Positions 39,901 through 46,707 of a stretch of 64,000 bases of DNA are shown piece after piece. The stretch's first letter is position 1. The number at the start of each line of letters is the position of its first letter. The notes below the pieces were generated by a model, which saw nothing but the letters and a program-made list of their open reading frames with translations, ran no database searches and had not been told where the DNA came from. The stretch comes from Epiperipatus broadwayi (Eukaryota > Onychophora > Udeonychophora > Euonychophora > Peripatidae): the NCBI GenBank assembly GCA_028023455.1, contig JAQFVV010012496.1, forward strand, positions 1,302,001 to 1,366,000. Reading direction: 5' to 3'. The position numbers and the translations under genes were made by a program.

Positions 39901-42900
39901 ATAGTCGAGATGTACAAGCCAAAAAAGAACAGATTTTATTAATAACTGAATACAATAAGACAATATAATCTAGAAATGTCACAGATCTGATGTGCTCAAA
40001 TGCTTTTCTATTATATACAGTGTTAAGTACGTATTAACCACACTCTTTTACAGTTTCGATTGCCCCAGCAATCTTCTTCAGAACTTTCGTTTCATATCTT
40101 GTGTTTATAAAACAAAAATTCTGAAAAAGATTGCTGGGGCAATCGAAACTGTAAAAGAAGTTGGTAATTAAAGCATTGTGAGACAGTCATAAGGTGCATG
40201 GATAATTTAATATTATATTATATATATTTGGCAATGCAATAAGAAAGATTATTTGTTAAGTACGTATGACATTAAATTCATCCTCCACCCAAACACATTG
40301 CTTATTATGAAAATATTCATAACTAACGCAAACGATTTTTCCTACAAAATAACTAACTAGTGACAAAGAATGAATTATAAAAATTTTGATCAGTGATAAA
40401 ATGCCACAATTGGCCAAAATAATAATAATAGTAATAATGAAAGATGGACTTCATTTAAAATTCGTGCCTATATTGATTCATATTTTTCATTGATTAAGCT
40501 AACGAACAAAAAAAATTAAAAAGCACATTACTACTGTCTAAAATGCAAGAAAACGTCAGTTTATCCAATAGTACTGTGATAATATATATATATATTTAAA
40601 AAAATTGTATATACTTCATCATCATTATTATATATTATTAATTTAGCAATGATCCCAGGTGATCGTAAAAATACCGTTTACTCAAAATAACATATTGATT
40701 TTCTTTTTTCGAACCAATTTTTTTAAACATTATATACGTTACTAATGAATTACATCATTTCATAATATAGTCAAAATGTAGCGATTTCAATTTGTTATTA
40801 ATCTTTTGGATATAAGTTCAGCTCTAATCTGATTGGCTCTCACTCAAAATTTTTAGACAGAATCACAGTTCAAAAACAACTTTACTTTTTTTAAATCTTT
40901 TTTTAAATATAGAATATTCACACCCATGACCATAGGAAATTCAAAAGATTGAACAATTCCCATCTTCATTTCTAAAAATACATCATTATATCTAGAAATG
41001 ATTTCCATCTTTTTCACAGCAACTCTGTCTAGTATTGTCCGCAATAATTTTTTTTGACAGTCAAACTTTTTGCTGTTGATAAATCCAATACAGTATCTTC
41101 TACATCATCAACGTTATTTTATTCAATCCCTGTTACCATCATTTTTCATAATGAGACTCATCTTTCTAAAATCATCTTTATTTTCTGCTATAAATATGAT
41201 ATCATAAATATACCTAGGGATGTGATTTTACTTCCACAAGATCTGAATAAGAGAAGACAGATCGAATGAAAACAAACAATTTTCATTCAATCCGGCATCC
41301 ATCATTACGGATTCAGATTATAAGATGAATAGCTTCATAATATCGATCTGTCTAATTACACTGATTAATGTGAAACCAATTCGTTTTACCATAGTTCTGT
41401 TCAACTGCAAATATTATCCTCATTAAGAGAATACTCATAAAGAAAACATGATACTACGGAACAACTCTTTTCCTAAGAATACTCACCGATATAAAACGAA
41501 CAATTGAATAGAGACTTGATGTAATGAATAAAGAACATATGGAATTCTTTCAGCTACCTTTTTTAATTATCCAATACATATCAGCAAATATTTCTTGTTC
41601 CTTAACTGTAATTGAAACCAGCTTTTTCAACTGGCTGCTCTCTTTAATGTAAACCTCTAATTTGGGATCAGGGTCTTTAAACATAATCCAAATTGTATAA
41701 GTATGAACTATATGATAATACAAGAATATAAATAAATGGCTTTTTTCCAATTGATATGCATTCAAGGGTTTAATTTGCTCAGAACTTTTATTGAGCCTTC
41801 TACAACTGTTAAATTTCTGAACACTATGCCTTCAATTTCAATGTCAAATGGCACCATTTTTTGATAATGATTTAAACGTTATTCTGACAATAATTATTAG
41901 AACAACAAAAAATCACATTTCTAATCATTGTAGAATTATTCTTCAGCACATTCATTCAATATCTATAGGATTTTGTTATTCCAATCGTAATTTGTCCATT
42001 GAAATTTGTCAATAAAATAATTATAATCTGGAACTTCTTTTGAATCTCATAAATTCCTCAAAACACTCGGCTCATTTTCTCTTAGCTCATTTCCGTTTTT
42101 AATAACTTTGCGACTTGACTTTCCTGTCAGCTTTTTAAATCTCTTATTCAGTTCCTTTAAAAAATTTTTACCATTTTAAATTTTGATTTCTCTTCTATTC
42201 TTTGCAATTAACATCACATCATCTGAATATTTCCATTTCCAGTTGTTCACAATTGTCAAACCTTTCTTAGAATCATCTTTAAACTACTTTTCATCTCCTA
42301 TCATAATTCATCTGGTTAGATCCAAAATCTGAAAGCCATTTTTTAGGCATTACTCTTAAAAAAAGATAGGTATGGTTTCTTTAAGTTTTAAACCAATAAA
42401 CATCACATGATCACCATTTCTTATGCTAGCTCATAACTGTTATTAAAACAGGAAAAACTCTATATATATATTGCCACTCAGTGCAAGCCAAAGTAATCAA
42501 TGGATGGCGGAAGGCGTGATAAAATCCCATCTAGTGCCTAGAAACTAGTCTGGGGATAGGGATTTTATGCACAAGACCTCTGGCATCCATTGATTACTCT
42601 GGCTTCGACTGAGTGGCAATACGTATAGAAAGAGTTTTGCCTGTTTCTTTAAGTTATATCTAGAATGAAGAACACATTGTTTTTAAACTTCATTTGGCAC
42701 TTATACATAAGCGAATCTGTTCTGCAATCAGCTCATAGATATAAATGCAGTATATTTGACTTCTATGAACTTCATCCAATTGGCAATAAAACAAGTTACA
42801 GAATCAGCAAAAGTTACGAGCACATTTGCAGTTTCATTTCTTAGAAAAGTGCTTCAAAAATACATTAACAATTCAAAAAGTTACTGAATTACCAAAAAAT

Positions 42901-44066
42901 TACACTATTCTCCTATTTCATTTTTCTTCTATGTTTTAGAATACAAAATGACATTTTTCCATTTCCAACTAAACCACTCCAGGCACAAATTACTAAAAGT
43001 CTACTTTACCCGAAAATTTGTGCCTAAATTTAGTCATAAAAAGTTTCCAATTTCTTCTTCACTTGCTTGATTTGCTGGAACATAAACTCGTATTATAATA
43101 ATATTAAATGTATTCATGATATCAATTAATTATTCATAGGATTTTATTCCATGATATTTCCTGCAAAATCCTTCTCTGAGAATGCAAATCGTATACATTT
43201 TTTTTTTTGTTGTCCTTTGACAAAATAGTAGATAACATATTATCTAAGATCTCTTAGTCCATTTTATTCCAATAACTCCTACGATGCCAAAGAGCAATGA
43301 TTCATTTCGACCTTCATCATATCAAATATATTCCAGAGGTGATTGATCCACTGGCAGTTACACATACCTTCCCCAACTATCAACGAAATCTCAATGACTT
43401 TAATCTAGCCACATCATAAAGAGCAACATTTCTTGGATTATTCTCAGCAGGACATCAACTTTGAGGAACCCACCTCTGAGCATTATAATCTCATTCAGTT
43501 TTTTTTATAAATATATAAAATTTCCAATATAATATATAGTTTATACCTATTTTCTATTGTATATCGCCTGATGATATGATGTGATAAACCATCCGTCACT
43601 AACATTAACAATCACTTTTTATTATAATATACGTCAATTTATTCTGAATATGATACTAATAAGCAGAAAAGATAACTCATACTGATTCATCATGACATCT
43701 TTAAAAAAAAAAACAATATATGATGAGTTATATTATTGGCTGCCAAGTTGACATGTTATGACTGCAGCAAAAGGGATGATCTTTATCCAATTTATACGAA
43801 TGACATCTACACTTTGATAGTTCCTAACTATCTTGCCAATCTCTAACGGCAATTTTTTCTTCAACTGTTGGATTGACAAATTAAATTTTTTCCCTATTAC
43901 AATTAAAGTTTCGCTAATGTCCATTTATCGTTAAATGAAACAATGAAATAAAAGATGAATTTTTATTAGAGATAAGGATGAAAAATACCTTTAAATTAGC
44001 TTCATTCAATCCTTTTTCTGCAGCTGCTCTCTGTATATTAGCTTCTCTCACCATTCGATGGGCTTC
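21899..44066 (-). CDS. RAB3IP: Rabin8/GRAB-type Rab guanine nucleotide exchange factor, partial gene (six exons)
   Basis: Family role, from established knowledge: RAB3IP (Rabin8) and RAB3IL1 (GRAB) use a Sec2-type coiled coil to exchange GDP for GTP on Rab8/Rab3, driving vesicle traffic to the plasma membrane and cilium. What is seen: six minus-strand exons whose translations follow the vertebrate proteins in order. They run from the end of the Sec2 coil ([10 protein letters not shown]), through the linker start ([14 protein letters not shown]), to the conserved C-terminal region ([35 protein letters not shown]). All junctions are GT/AG and phases agree: 0, 0, 0, 2, 0, then 1 at the last donor. 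The first exons (most of the Sec2 coil) lie beyond the window or were missed. The last exon, expected to end near an AKLG-type motif, was not found. Introns are about 1.4 kb or longer except the 135-bp one at 31468-31602. A single invertebrate homologue could equally be called RAB3IL1. Confidence 0.92.
21966..23899 (-). other. Rabin8 intron with a hammerhead-like retroelement tail at 22656-22725 (+)
   Basis: AT-rich intron. At 22658 on the plus strand is ctgatgaa, a weak hairpin (gactg...cagcc), then gaaactgtaatc, followed by an AATAAA signal (aataaaag) and a T run. The bases gat before the box can pair with atc after it. The extra A before stem II and a one-base stem III loop make this non-canonical. 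A C run sits near 22961. No other feature. Confidence 0.4.
23900..23999 (-). CDS. RAB3IP: Rabin8 exon: TCALSG...CNYRMKLG segment
   Basis: A 100-bp exon, phase 2 in and phase 0 out. After the shared Lys it reads [20 protein letters not shown], then ISQFCRNR, matching KCALTG...CKHRIKLGDS and ISPFCRYR. Two Cys plus a further Cys near the end are conserved in position with the vertebrate family. Acceptor is ttgcag and donor is AGG before gtgagt. The upstream intron of about 7.4 kb holds a mariner relic, inverted-dimer SINEs, a hammerhead and a hAT-type element. Confidence 0.92.
24000..24455 (-). other. Rabin8 intron, unannotated AT-rich stretch
   Basis: AT-rich intronic DNA with poly-A and poly-T runs. 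No repeat family or frame recognised. Confidence 0.5.
24625..24830 (+). mobile_element. Family A element, copy 4, 3'-truncated
   Basis: Begins accactaaacatcacatg and runs through caaaactctccatacagtag to the hammerhead, then stops abruptly after ctggggatgttg. It lies inside the hAT-type element, hence is younger than it. It keeps one of the two best hammerheads of the family. The overlapping short frames at 24765-25092 arise from the repeat and its flank. Confidence 0.75.
24777..24816 (+). ncRNA. Hammerhead ribozyme (type I, minimal stem III), family A
   Basis: Core box CTGATGA at 24782-24788. Stem II is TGGC (24789-24792) with GCCA (24798-24801) around a CACAA loop. GAA at 24802-24804 is followed by AC, a TA loop and GT, giving a 2-bp stem III, then the cleavage base C at 24811. 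Stem I pairs TCTCA (24777-24781) with TGGGG (24812-24816), with two G-U pairs. All conserved hammerhead bases are present. Very short stem III is known from retroelement-borne hammerheads, which often cleave as dimers. It is antisense to the Rabin8 transcript. Activity is not shown. Confidence 0.7.
25992..26890 (-). other. Rabin8 intron, unannotated AT-rich stretch
   Basis: AT-rich intronic DNA without an identified repeat or frame. Confidence 0.5.
26897..27640 (+). pseudogene. Mariner transposase relic, internally deleted
   Basis: The 5' part encodes [14 protein letters not shown], then KHTTETL and, in shifted frames, KRSKDGREDV and a [15 protein letters not shown]-like helix. This is the paired HTH region of mariner/SETMAR-type transposases. 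After a deletion it resumes near 27335 with [12 protein letters not shown], the third catalytic Asp block. Then comes a K-LK-x-MLKGRRF / IQKNV region and GNYFEGD, the family's C-terminus. There are many stops and frameshifts and the first two catalytic acidic blocks are lost, so it is dead. It lies in a Rabin8 intron. Confidence 0.85.
27905..28508. repeat. Tandem unit of about 415 bp enclosing a hammerhead
   Basis: The segment 27910-28092 recurs at 28325-28508 in the same orientation (shared words attacaagtgtcaaactaactc and agattatctctag, then ataaactttaaaactcaatt). The roughly 230 bp between them contain a family B hammerhead (28216-28256, minus strand). The arrangement is a tandem array of one and a half units. 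It could be a retrozyme-like dimer or an ordinary tandem duplication of a family B insertion site. Confidence 0.7.
28216..28256 (-). ncRNA. Hammerhead ribozyme, family B, sense to Rabin8 pre-mRNA
   Basis: On the minus strand: stem I arm CCAA, box CTGATGA, stem II GTGCT with AGCGT around TGTTC (two wobble pairs), GAA, stem III AT-GC-AT, cleavage base C, then TTGG, which pairs with CCAA. All invariant bases are present. Stem II is weak. It lies in the Rabin8 intron between exons 31388 and 23999 and is in the same orientation as that gene, so it would be transcribed in the intron. Confidence 0.65.
28572..28703. repeat. Two tandem copies of a 66-bp unit
   Basis: Two adjacent, nearly identical units starting taaatacagccttctattaa and ending tatattggactat differ by one base. 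The second leads directly into the family C inverted repeat. Confidence 0.9.
28690..29490. mobile_element. Family C tRNA-derived SINE as an inverted dimer
   Basis: Left arm 28690-28990 and right arm 29150-29490 are inverted copies. Each carries a tRNA-like head: A-box atggctcagttggttagagc and B-box ggttcgaatccc (minus sense at 28850-28930; plus sense at 29222-29300, slightly decayed). The plus copy continues through a ggccagcaacacccgaagaag region to a poly-T-ended tail (aaataaagttacatttttt). The 160-bp centre is unique. Transcription through it would give a hairpin with arms of about 300 bp. Confidence 0.8.
29775..30235. mobile_element. Family C SINE, second inverted pair, truncated
   Basis: A minus-sense copy (29835-30030, with gaatctggacccttagattc) abuts a plus-sense copy (30040-30230, with ggttggttaaagc). 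The plus copy has cctgatgaagagaggag, aataatactctc and aaaacattg. This is the region where a CTGATGA box, a GAGAG/CTCTC hairpin and a GAAA-like box line up. One extra A separates box and stem, and GAAAC has become AAAAC, so it is at best a hammerhead derivative. Confidence 0.65.
30266..30862. mobile_element. Penelope-like element fragment between 175-bp inverted arms
   Basis: Left arm 30266-30441 and right arm 30684-30862 are inverted copies (left gcaaatataaaatactattt, right aaatagtattttatatttgc). Both have the 3' tail sequence of the Penelope element with tatgagtatgagagcaagaag. The middle encodes the endonuclease C-terminus on the plus strand. Inverted partial copies flanking the body are a known habit of Penelope-type elements. 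It lies in a Rabin8 intron. Confidence 0.8.
30445..30684 (+). pseudogene. Penelope-like GIY-YIG endonuclease C-terminal fragment
   Basis: A 79-codon open frame with [20 protein letters not shown], then [19 protein letters not shown] and [10 protein letters not shown]. This is the H-x-x-TGH-x-F, E-x-x-x-x-R-KI-x-KA-x-x-I, INRR pattern of the last third of the Penelope GIY-YIG domain. The GIY-YIG motif itself and the reverse transcriptase are absent, so it is a 5'-truncated relic, although the frame is still open. Confidence 0.8.
31081..31190. other. GC-rich hairpin-bounded insert in a Rabin8 intron
   Basis: About 110 bp much richer in G and C than anything nearby. It is bounded by ggtagttgcaccc and gggtacaactacc, which are near-perfect inverted repeats. 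The interior (cgatcggaaccaggcgaagc and tcaacaaccggtccaaagcc) matches nothing I can name. It could be a small transposon, the GC-rich end of a LINE or a structured RNA. Confidence 0.45.
31388..31467 (-). CDS. RAB3IP: Rabin8 exon: [17 protein letters not shown] segment
   Basis: An 80-bp exon, phase 0 in and phase 2 out, beginning [20 protein letters not shown] and corresponding to [20 protein letters not shown] in the vertebrate proteins. Donor is CCTAA before gtaagt. The two leftover bases AA join with the first G of the exon at 23999 to give a Lys codon, which restores the conserved K-x-CAL motif. Confidence 0.92.
31603..31731 (-). CDS. RAB3IP: Rabin8 exon: start of the C-terminal conserved region
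   Basis: A 129-bp exon, phase 0 at both ends, 43 residues beginning [12 protein letters not shown], with [18 protein letters not shown] near its end. This follows the vertebrate pattern EF-x-x-W-x-x-xP...PFL...YxEDI-x-PCL-x-F. Acceptor is tttag before ATTGAT and donor is GAG before gtatga. Only 135 bp separate it from the next exon, the shortest intron in the gene. Confidence 0.93.
31740..32895 (-). other. Rabin8 intron with a short palindrome and local repeats
   Basis: Mostly AT-rich. A palindrome pairs agagagcataccaatatctc (32308-32328) with gctattggtacgctctctat (32388-32408). The motif ggttaatgttcattctaatatcgaagtaaaat recurs in part at 32258-32290 and 32560-32590. The word agttggttactct recurs at 32546 and 32658. 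Confidence 0.4.
32899..33054 (+). pseudogene. Short frame resembling a GIY-YIG nuclease part, uncertain
   Basis: From an ATG at 32905 the plus strand reads about 50 codons, including [20 protein letters not shown] and [16 protein letters not shown], before a stop. The spacing of basic helix, H and aromatic residues faintly recalls the middle of Penelope-type GIY-YIG domains (F-x-x-R-x-x-x-H...). I cannot confirm this from memory. Confidence 0.3.
33600..36075 (+). pseudogene. RTE-type LINE reverse transcriptase relic
   Basis: A decayed plus-strand polyprotein. Near 33850-34030 is the segment between nuclease and RT ([16 protein letters not shown], then [18 protein letters not shown]). At 34800-34935 is the RT start [20 protein letters not shown] with [14 protein letters not shown]. 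At 35040-35130 comes [14 protein letters not shown] and [11 protein letters not shown], the catalytic F-x-D block. At 35590-35700 comes [20 protein letters not shown] with [10 protein letters not shown], the thumb region ending in YGxxT. At 35940-36060 a [14 protein letters not shown] tail is seen. Many stops and indels are present and the ADD block is lost. It sits in a Rabin8 intron, antisense to the gene. Confidence 0.85.
36076..37556 (-). other. Rabin8 intron, no further feature recognised
   Basis: AT-rich with (attta)n near 37260. A 67-codon minus-strand frame at 36560-36763 is not recognised. Confidence 0.45.
37557..37817 (-). CDS. RAB3IP: Rabin8 exon: coil end and phospho-linker
   Basis: A 261-bp exon, phase 0 at both ends, 87 residues. 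It begins [20 protein letters not shown], matching the LQAEVAALKTLVL block of Rabin8/GRAB. It continues through a basic Ser-rich stretch ([14 protein letters not shown], equivalent to the GHxRxxS...HxDL motif) and ends in a Pro/Asp/Glu-rich linker (ETKE). In vertebrates this linker is regulatory and phosphorylated; here RSPS is a plausible kinase or 14-3-3 site by inference. Acceptor attag and donor GAG before gtgaat are canonical. The open frame runs a few codons into the intron. Confidence 0.93.
37885..38345. repeat. Family D palindrome, copy 2
   Basis: Left arm 37885-38090 and right arm 38100-38345 are inverted copies: left has ctcaactagactagcc, agcagacttctcaaatgtaaag and gcttcagaatcat; right has atgattctaaagcaatt, cttgagaagtctgcctatagc and ggctagtctgatta. 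The arms meet almost without a spacer, so the whole is one long hairpin. It lies in the 6.2-kb Rabin8 intron just upstream of the exon at 37817. Confidence 0.85.
38346..39302 (-). other. Rabin8 intron, no recognised element
   Basis: AT-rich to 38930. From 38940 to 39220 the sequence is less AT-rich and precedes the plus-strand frame at 39303. A splice-acceptor-like tract (atttattttttag) sits at 39265-39277. Confidence 0.35.
39303..39500 (+). pseudogene. Small frame, possibly the N-terminus of a hAT-like protein
   Basis: A 65-codon frame beginning [10 protein letters not shown] and including a [12 protein letters not shown] stretch. The pattern of a short SxFxS start, an acidic linker and a C-x-x-CW motif recalls N-terminal parts of ZNF862/ZMYM1-type domesticated hAT proteins, but I am not certain. 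It breaks off in an A run. It is in a Rabin8 intron on the opposite strand, most likely a transposon fragment. Confidence 0.35.
39501..40054 (-). other. Rabin8 intron, AT-rich, no feature
   Basis: AT-rich DNA with no recognised frame or repeat. Confidence 0.45.
40055..40260. repeat. Inverted pair of hammerhead-like motifs, family F copy 1
   Basis: A minus-sense copy (40057-40094) and a plus-sense copy (40120-40158) of ttctgaagaagattgctggg, gcaatcgaaactgta face each other with about 30 bp between. The plus copy continues ttggtaattaaagcattgtg and ends atttggcaatgcaataagaaag. The same layout is at 44230-44430 and a single copy at 45980-46110. The CTGAAGA box, a GATTGC/GCAATC hairpin and GAAAC are in hammerhead order, with one extra A before the stem. 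The plus copy also has CTGAAAA. Confidence 0.6.
40261..40849 (-). other. Rabin8 intron, AT-rich, no feature
   Basis: AT-rich with short TA tracts. Nothing recognised. Confidence 0.45.
40850..43140 (-). pseudogene. RTE-like LINE relic(s), probably two overlapping copies
   Basis: Read on the minus strand from high to low coordinates. At 43105-43040 is [20 protein letters not shown], matching the apurinic endonuclease segment of RTE LINEs (IIQVYAPTxxASEEEI). At 42250-42182 is [20 protein letters not shown], an RT palm block with the SDD catalytic pair. At 41218-41159 is a second palm-like block, [19 protein letters not shown], with DD lost. At 40960-40900 is [18 protein letters not shown], the thumb L-x-x-FPVVMYG region. 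Two palm blocks cannot belong to one element, so two truncated copies are present. Stops and frameshifts abound. A family A element is inserted at 42388-42642. It is sense to Rabin8. Confidence 0.75.
42388..42642. mobile_element. Family A element, copy 5, short inverted form with target duplication
   Basis: Begins aaccaataaacatcacatg and ends gttttgcct. It is flanked by gtttctttaagtt at 42375-42387 and 42643-42655. The two ends are inverted copies around a short centre. The hammerhead CTGATGA box is deleted; only gaaactagtctgggg remains near 42540. It is nested in the minus-strand LINE relic. Confidence 0.75.
43141..43988 (-). other. Rabin8 intron, no recognised element
   Basis: AT-rich. A 63-codon minus-strand frame at 43733-43924 ([18 protein letters not shown]) could be a helix-turn-helix fragment of a transposase but is too short to name. 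Confidence 0.35.
43989..44066 (-). CDS. RAB3IP: Rabin8 exon: C-terminal end of Sec2 coiled coil
   Basis: A 78-bp exon, phase 0 at both ends, encoding 26 residues that start [18 protein letters not shown]. It matches the EAHKMVREAN block that closes the Sec2 GEF domain of Rabin8. Acceptor is aag before GAAGCC and donor is AAAG before gtattt. The charged, Ala/Glu-rich composition fits a coiled coil. It is the most 5' exon found; the preceding exon, expected to end like LTASLFE, is not visible between here and 64000. Confidence 0.92.
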
Positions 44067-44219
44067 CTTAAAAATATAAAAGACACACACACAAAATTAC
44101 TTTCTAAGATTAATAAATATTTACCATTTTCATGAACATTAAATTAATTTTATTTTACCATATAATACTAAATTGTTCACTCACTTTACTATTGTTACAC
44201 AATGCTTTATTTACCACCC
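44067..44219 (-). other. Rabin8 intron upstream of the first visible exon
   Basis: AT-rich with a CA run next to the acceptor (acacacacac near 44090). No further exon was recognised from here to 64000. Confidence 0.4.
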
Positions 44220-44430
44220 TTTTTTACAGTTTACAGTTTCAAATGCCCCAGCAATCTTCTTCAGAACTTTATATCTCCTAACCTCAATTGCTAAAAAGTT
44301 CTGAAGAATATTGCTGGGACAATCAAAACTGTAAAAAAATGTGGTAAATAAAGCATTGTATAACAATAGTAAAGTGAATGGACACTTTAATATTATATGG
44401 TATACATTTGGCAAAGAAATAAGAAAGAGT
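44220..44430. repeat. Inverted pair of hammerhead-like motifs, family F copy 2
   Basis: Minus-sense (44235-44272) and plus-sense (44295-44335) copies of the ttctgaagaa, ttgctggg, caatc, aaaactgta motif, followed by taaataaagcattgtataac and atttggcaaagaaataagaaag. The plus copy has AAAAC for GAAAC. The 67-codon frame here is a by-product of the repeat. Confidence 0.6.
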
Positions 44431-44683
44431 AGTTATTAATTTTGTTTTATTTAGAGAATAAAATTTTTAGGGTCAATATAATCAGAACAAAATTTCTAAC
44501 TCCTAAATACTAAATTAGTTGCAACGAGAATTATTTTGAGCAATTTTCGAAACAGATAAAGCCTGAAAATGCCATAAAAATTATTGTGGTCAATTTACAC
44601 TCACTTATTGTTAAAATCCACAAAGCGCATGTGCATTAGCTTACAAAGCTGATTATTAGTTTATTACAATTCAAAAACATCGC
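44431..44683. other. AT-rich DNA, no feature
   Basis: No recognised element. Confidence 0.45.
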
Positions 44684-45475
44684 GCTATATAAAATAAATA
44701 TCTCATTTAAATATAATTTATTGTAATAGTGATATTAGCGATTAAGCCAATGTACATGCACTTTAAAGATAAATTATAAATGAATACTCTCACTATTCCA
44801 GACACAAGATATAGCCTTTTTGAAAAGATGAAATGAATCCACCCATCCTTTCGACCCAAACATTTATGTATGGGCAAATCTTAAGCTTATGGAAATGAGA
44901 GCGTGAAGATGTTAAGCAATCATTTTAAATTACACTTATTATGCTTGAATGAATGACGCTTGCGAAATCTTTACAATTTATGACACATCATTCTTTAGTT
45001 GAAATTAAACATATATAATGAGATATTATTTTATATAGCGCTATGTTTTTATACTGTAATAGTAATGTTAGCGATTAAGCCAATGCACATGCACTTTAAA
45101 GATAAATTATAAATGAATACTCTCACTTTTCCAGACATAAGATATGTTTAATTTCAACTAAAAAATGATGTATCATAAATTGTAAAGATTTCACAAGCTT
45201 CAACAATTCAAGCATAATAGATGTAATTTAAAGTAATTGCTTAACACCTTCACACTCTCATTTCCATACGCTTAAGACTTGCCCACACATAAATGTTTGC
45301 GTCGAAAGGATGGGTGGATTCATTCCATCCTTTCTAAAATACTATATCTTGTGTCAGGAAAAGTGAGAGTATTCATTTATAATTTATCTTTAAAGCGCAT
45401 GTGCATTGGCTTAATCGCTAATATCACTATTACGGTATAAAAACATAGCGCTATATGAAATAATATCTCAATATA
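44684..45475. mobile_element. Nested MITEs with long terminal inverted repeats
   Basis: The terminal sequence atatagcgctat, aatagtgatattagcgattaag, ccaatgcacatgcactttaaag occurs three times: plus sense near 44684-44815 and 45033-45145, minus sense near 45340-45470. The 45033-45470 element is a full palindrome with ends of about 115 bp. The upstream part (44815-45005) is an inverted copy of its interior (words caaacatttatgtatgggcaa and atgaatccacccatccttt). The outermost atagcgctat is itself palindromic. No frame is present. This is two copies, one nested in or abutting the other head to head. Confidence 0.8.
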
Positions 45476-45979
45476 ATTTATTGTTTTGATATAATAAAAT
45501 TTCTTTAATAGTTAATATCTAATTATAAAAATTAAAATCATAATACAAAATCGTCATTAAATTGATTATAGTACTCTTTTGCCTACTTATTTGATATACT
45601 TTTGATGGGGGGAAAAAACTACGTACATGCAAATTGACAATTATTTATCTTAATAGCATCTTGATAATTAGCTGCTTTTGATATGTCCTTTATTATGCAA
45701 TAAATATATAAAATCTTTTAATTTTTTTTAAAAAAAATTCTGACCTATTATTAATAATATTGTGAGAAGAATATGAAACAATATTTGAAATCAATCATAT
45801 TCATTTTCATAAATAAAATTAATTCCACCGTGGACATATTTTGTTATTGCAAAAAATACAAAAAAACAGCTTCATAAGTTATTCTTTAATATTAATTCTA
45901 TCTTTAATGCTTTGTTTATCTTTTAAAAGTAAATCCGTGGTGCAATCAAAGATCCAGATAGTTTAATACTAATATCATT
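45476..45979. other. AT-rich DNA, no feature
   Basis: No recognised element or frame. Confidence 0.45.
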
Positions 45980-46115
45980 TACGTTCTGAAGAAGACTGCT
46001 GGAGCAATCGAAAACGTCAATAGTGGATTATATATAATAAGCATTGTAGAAGTAATAAACAATGTAAGTGATATTAATATTATGTGAATTTGGCAATGCA
46101 ATAAAAAAGATAAAG
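45980..46115 (+). repeat. Hammerhead-like repeat, family F copy 3
   Basis: Plus-sense cgttctgaagaagactgctg, gagcaatcgaaaacgtc, then ataataagcattgtag and atttggcaatgcaataaaaaag. Box, hairpin and GAAA are in hammerhead order with one extra A before the stem. Confidence 0.55.
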
Positions 46116-46149
46116 TTATAATAATCCAGGAAGTATATACTATTAAACC

Positions 46150-46290
46150 CCTAAGCATCATATGATCACCATTCCCTATGATATTGGATGAGAAGGCACT
46201 AGATAGGGATTTTATGCACAAAACTTCTTGCATCCATTGATTACTCTGGCTTGCACTGGGTGGCACTACTGTATGGGAAGTTTTCCTCTA
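46150..46290. mobile_element. Family A element, copy 6, truncated
   Basis: Has both outer ends (taagcatcatatgatcacc and ggcactactgtatgggaag) but only about 140 bp. The interior, including the hammerhead, is deleted. The frame at 45979-46266 is a repeat by-product. Confidence 0.65.
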
Positions 46291-46707
46291 ACACTGTGTT
46301 GAAAACTTGTTTTAATTATGTAATGTTGAATAAAATTATTTTTAAAACACCATTACGTGGCAATCCTAGTCTATCCTTAATCATTAGTAGCAGTAGTCCA
46401 CTCTAAATCATTACATTCAGTTATTTATTAATGCAAAAATAACCAATGAACCTCAGATAGTAATGCCAAATAGATACACGGAATAATTTTTGACTATTGT
46501 TGTTCATCTTAAAGAAATCAGTGAATGGTACAAATACATCTAATATCCCTTTTTACTTCTATTATAGTACTCAAACTAATTGCTCAAAATTTCAAACATC
46601 CTAGTGTTGAATCCAGGCTAAACTTTACGCTTAGTAATTTAAATCTGATGCTTGGTCTGTAACTACGTATTTTAATACCATGTTAACTGTAAAAACATGG
46701 TGCTGTT
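46291..46707. other. AT-rich DNA, no feature
   Basis: No recognised element. Confidence 0.4.
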
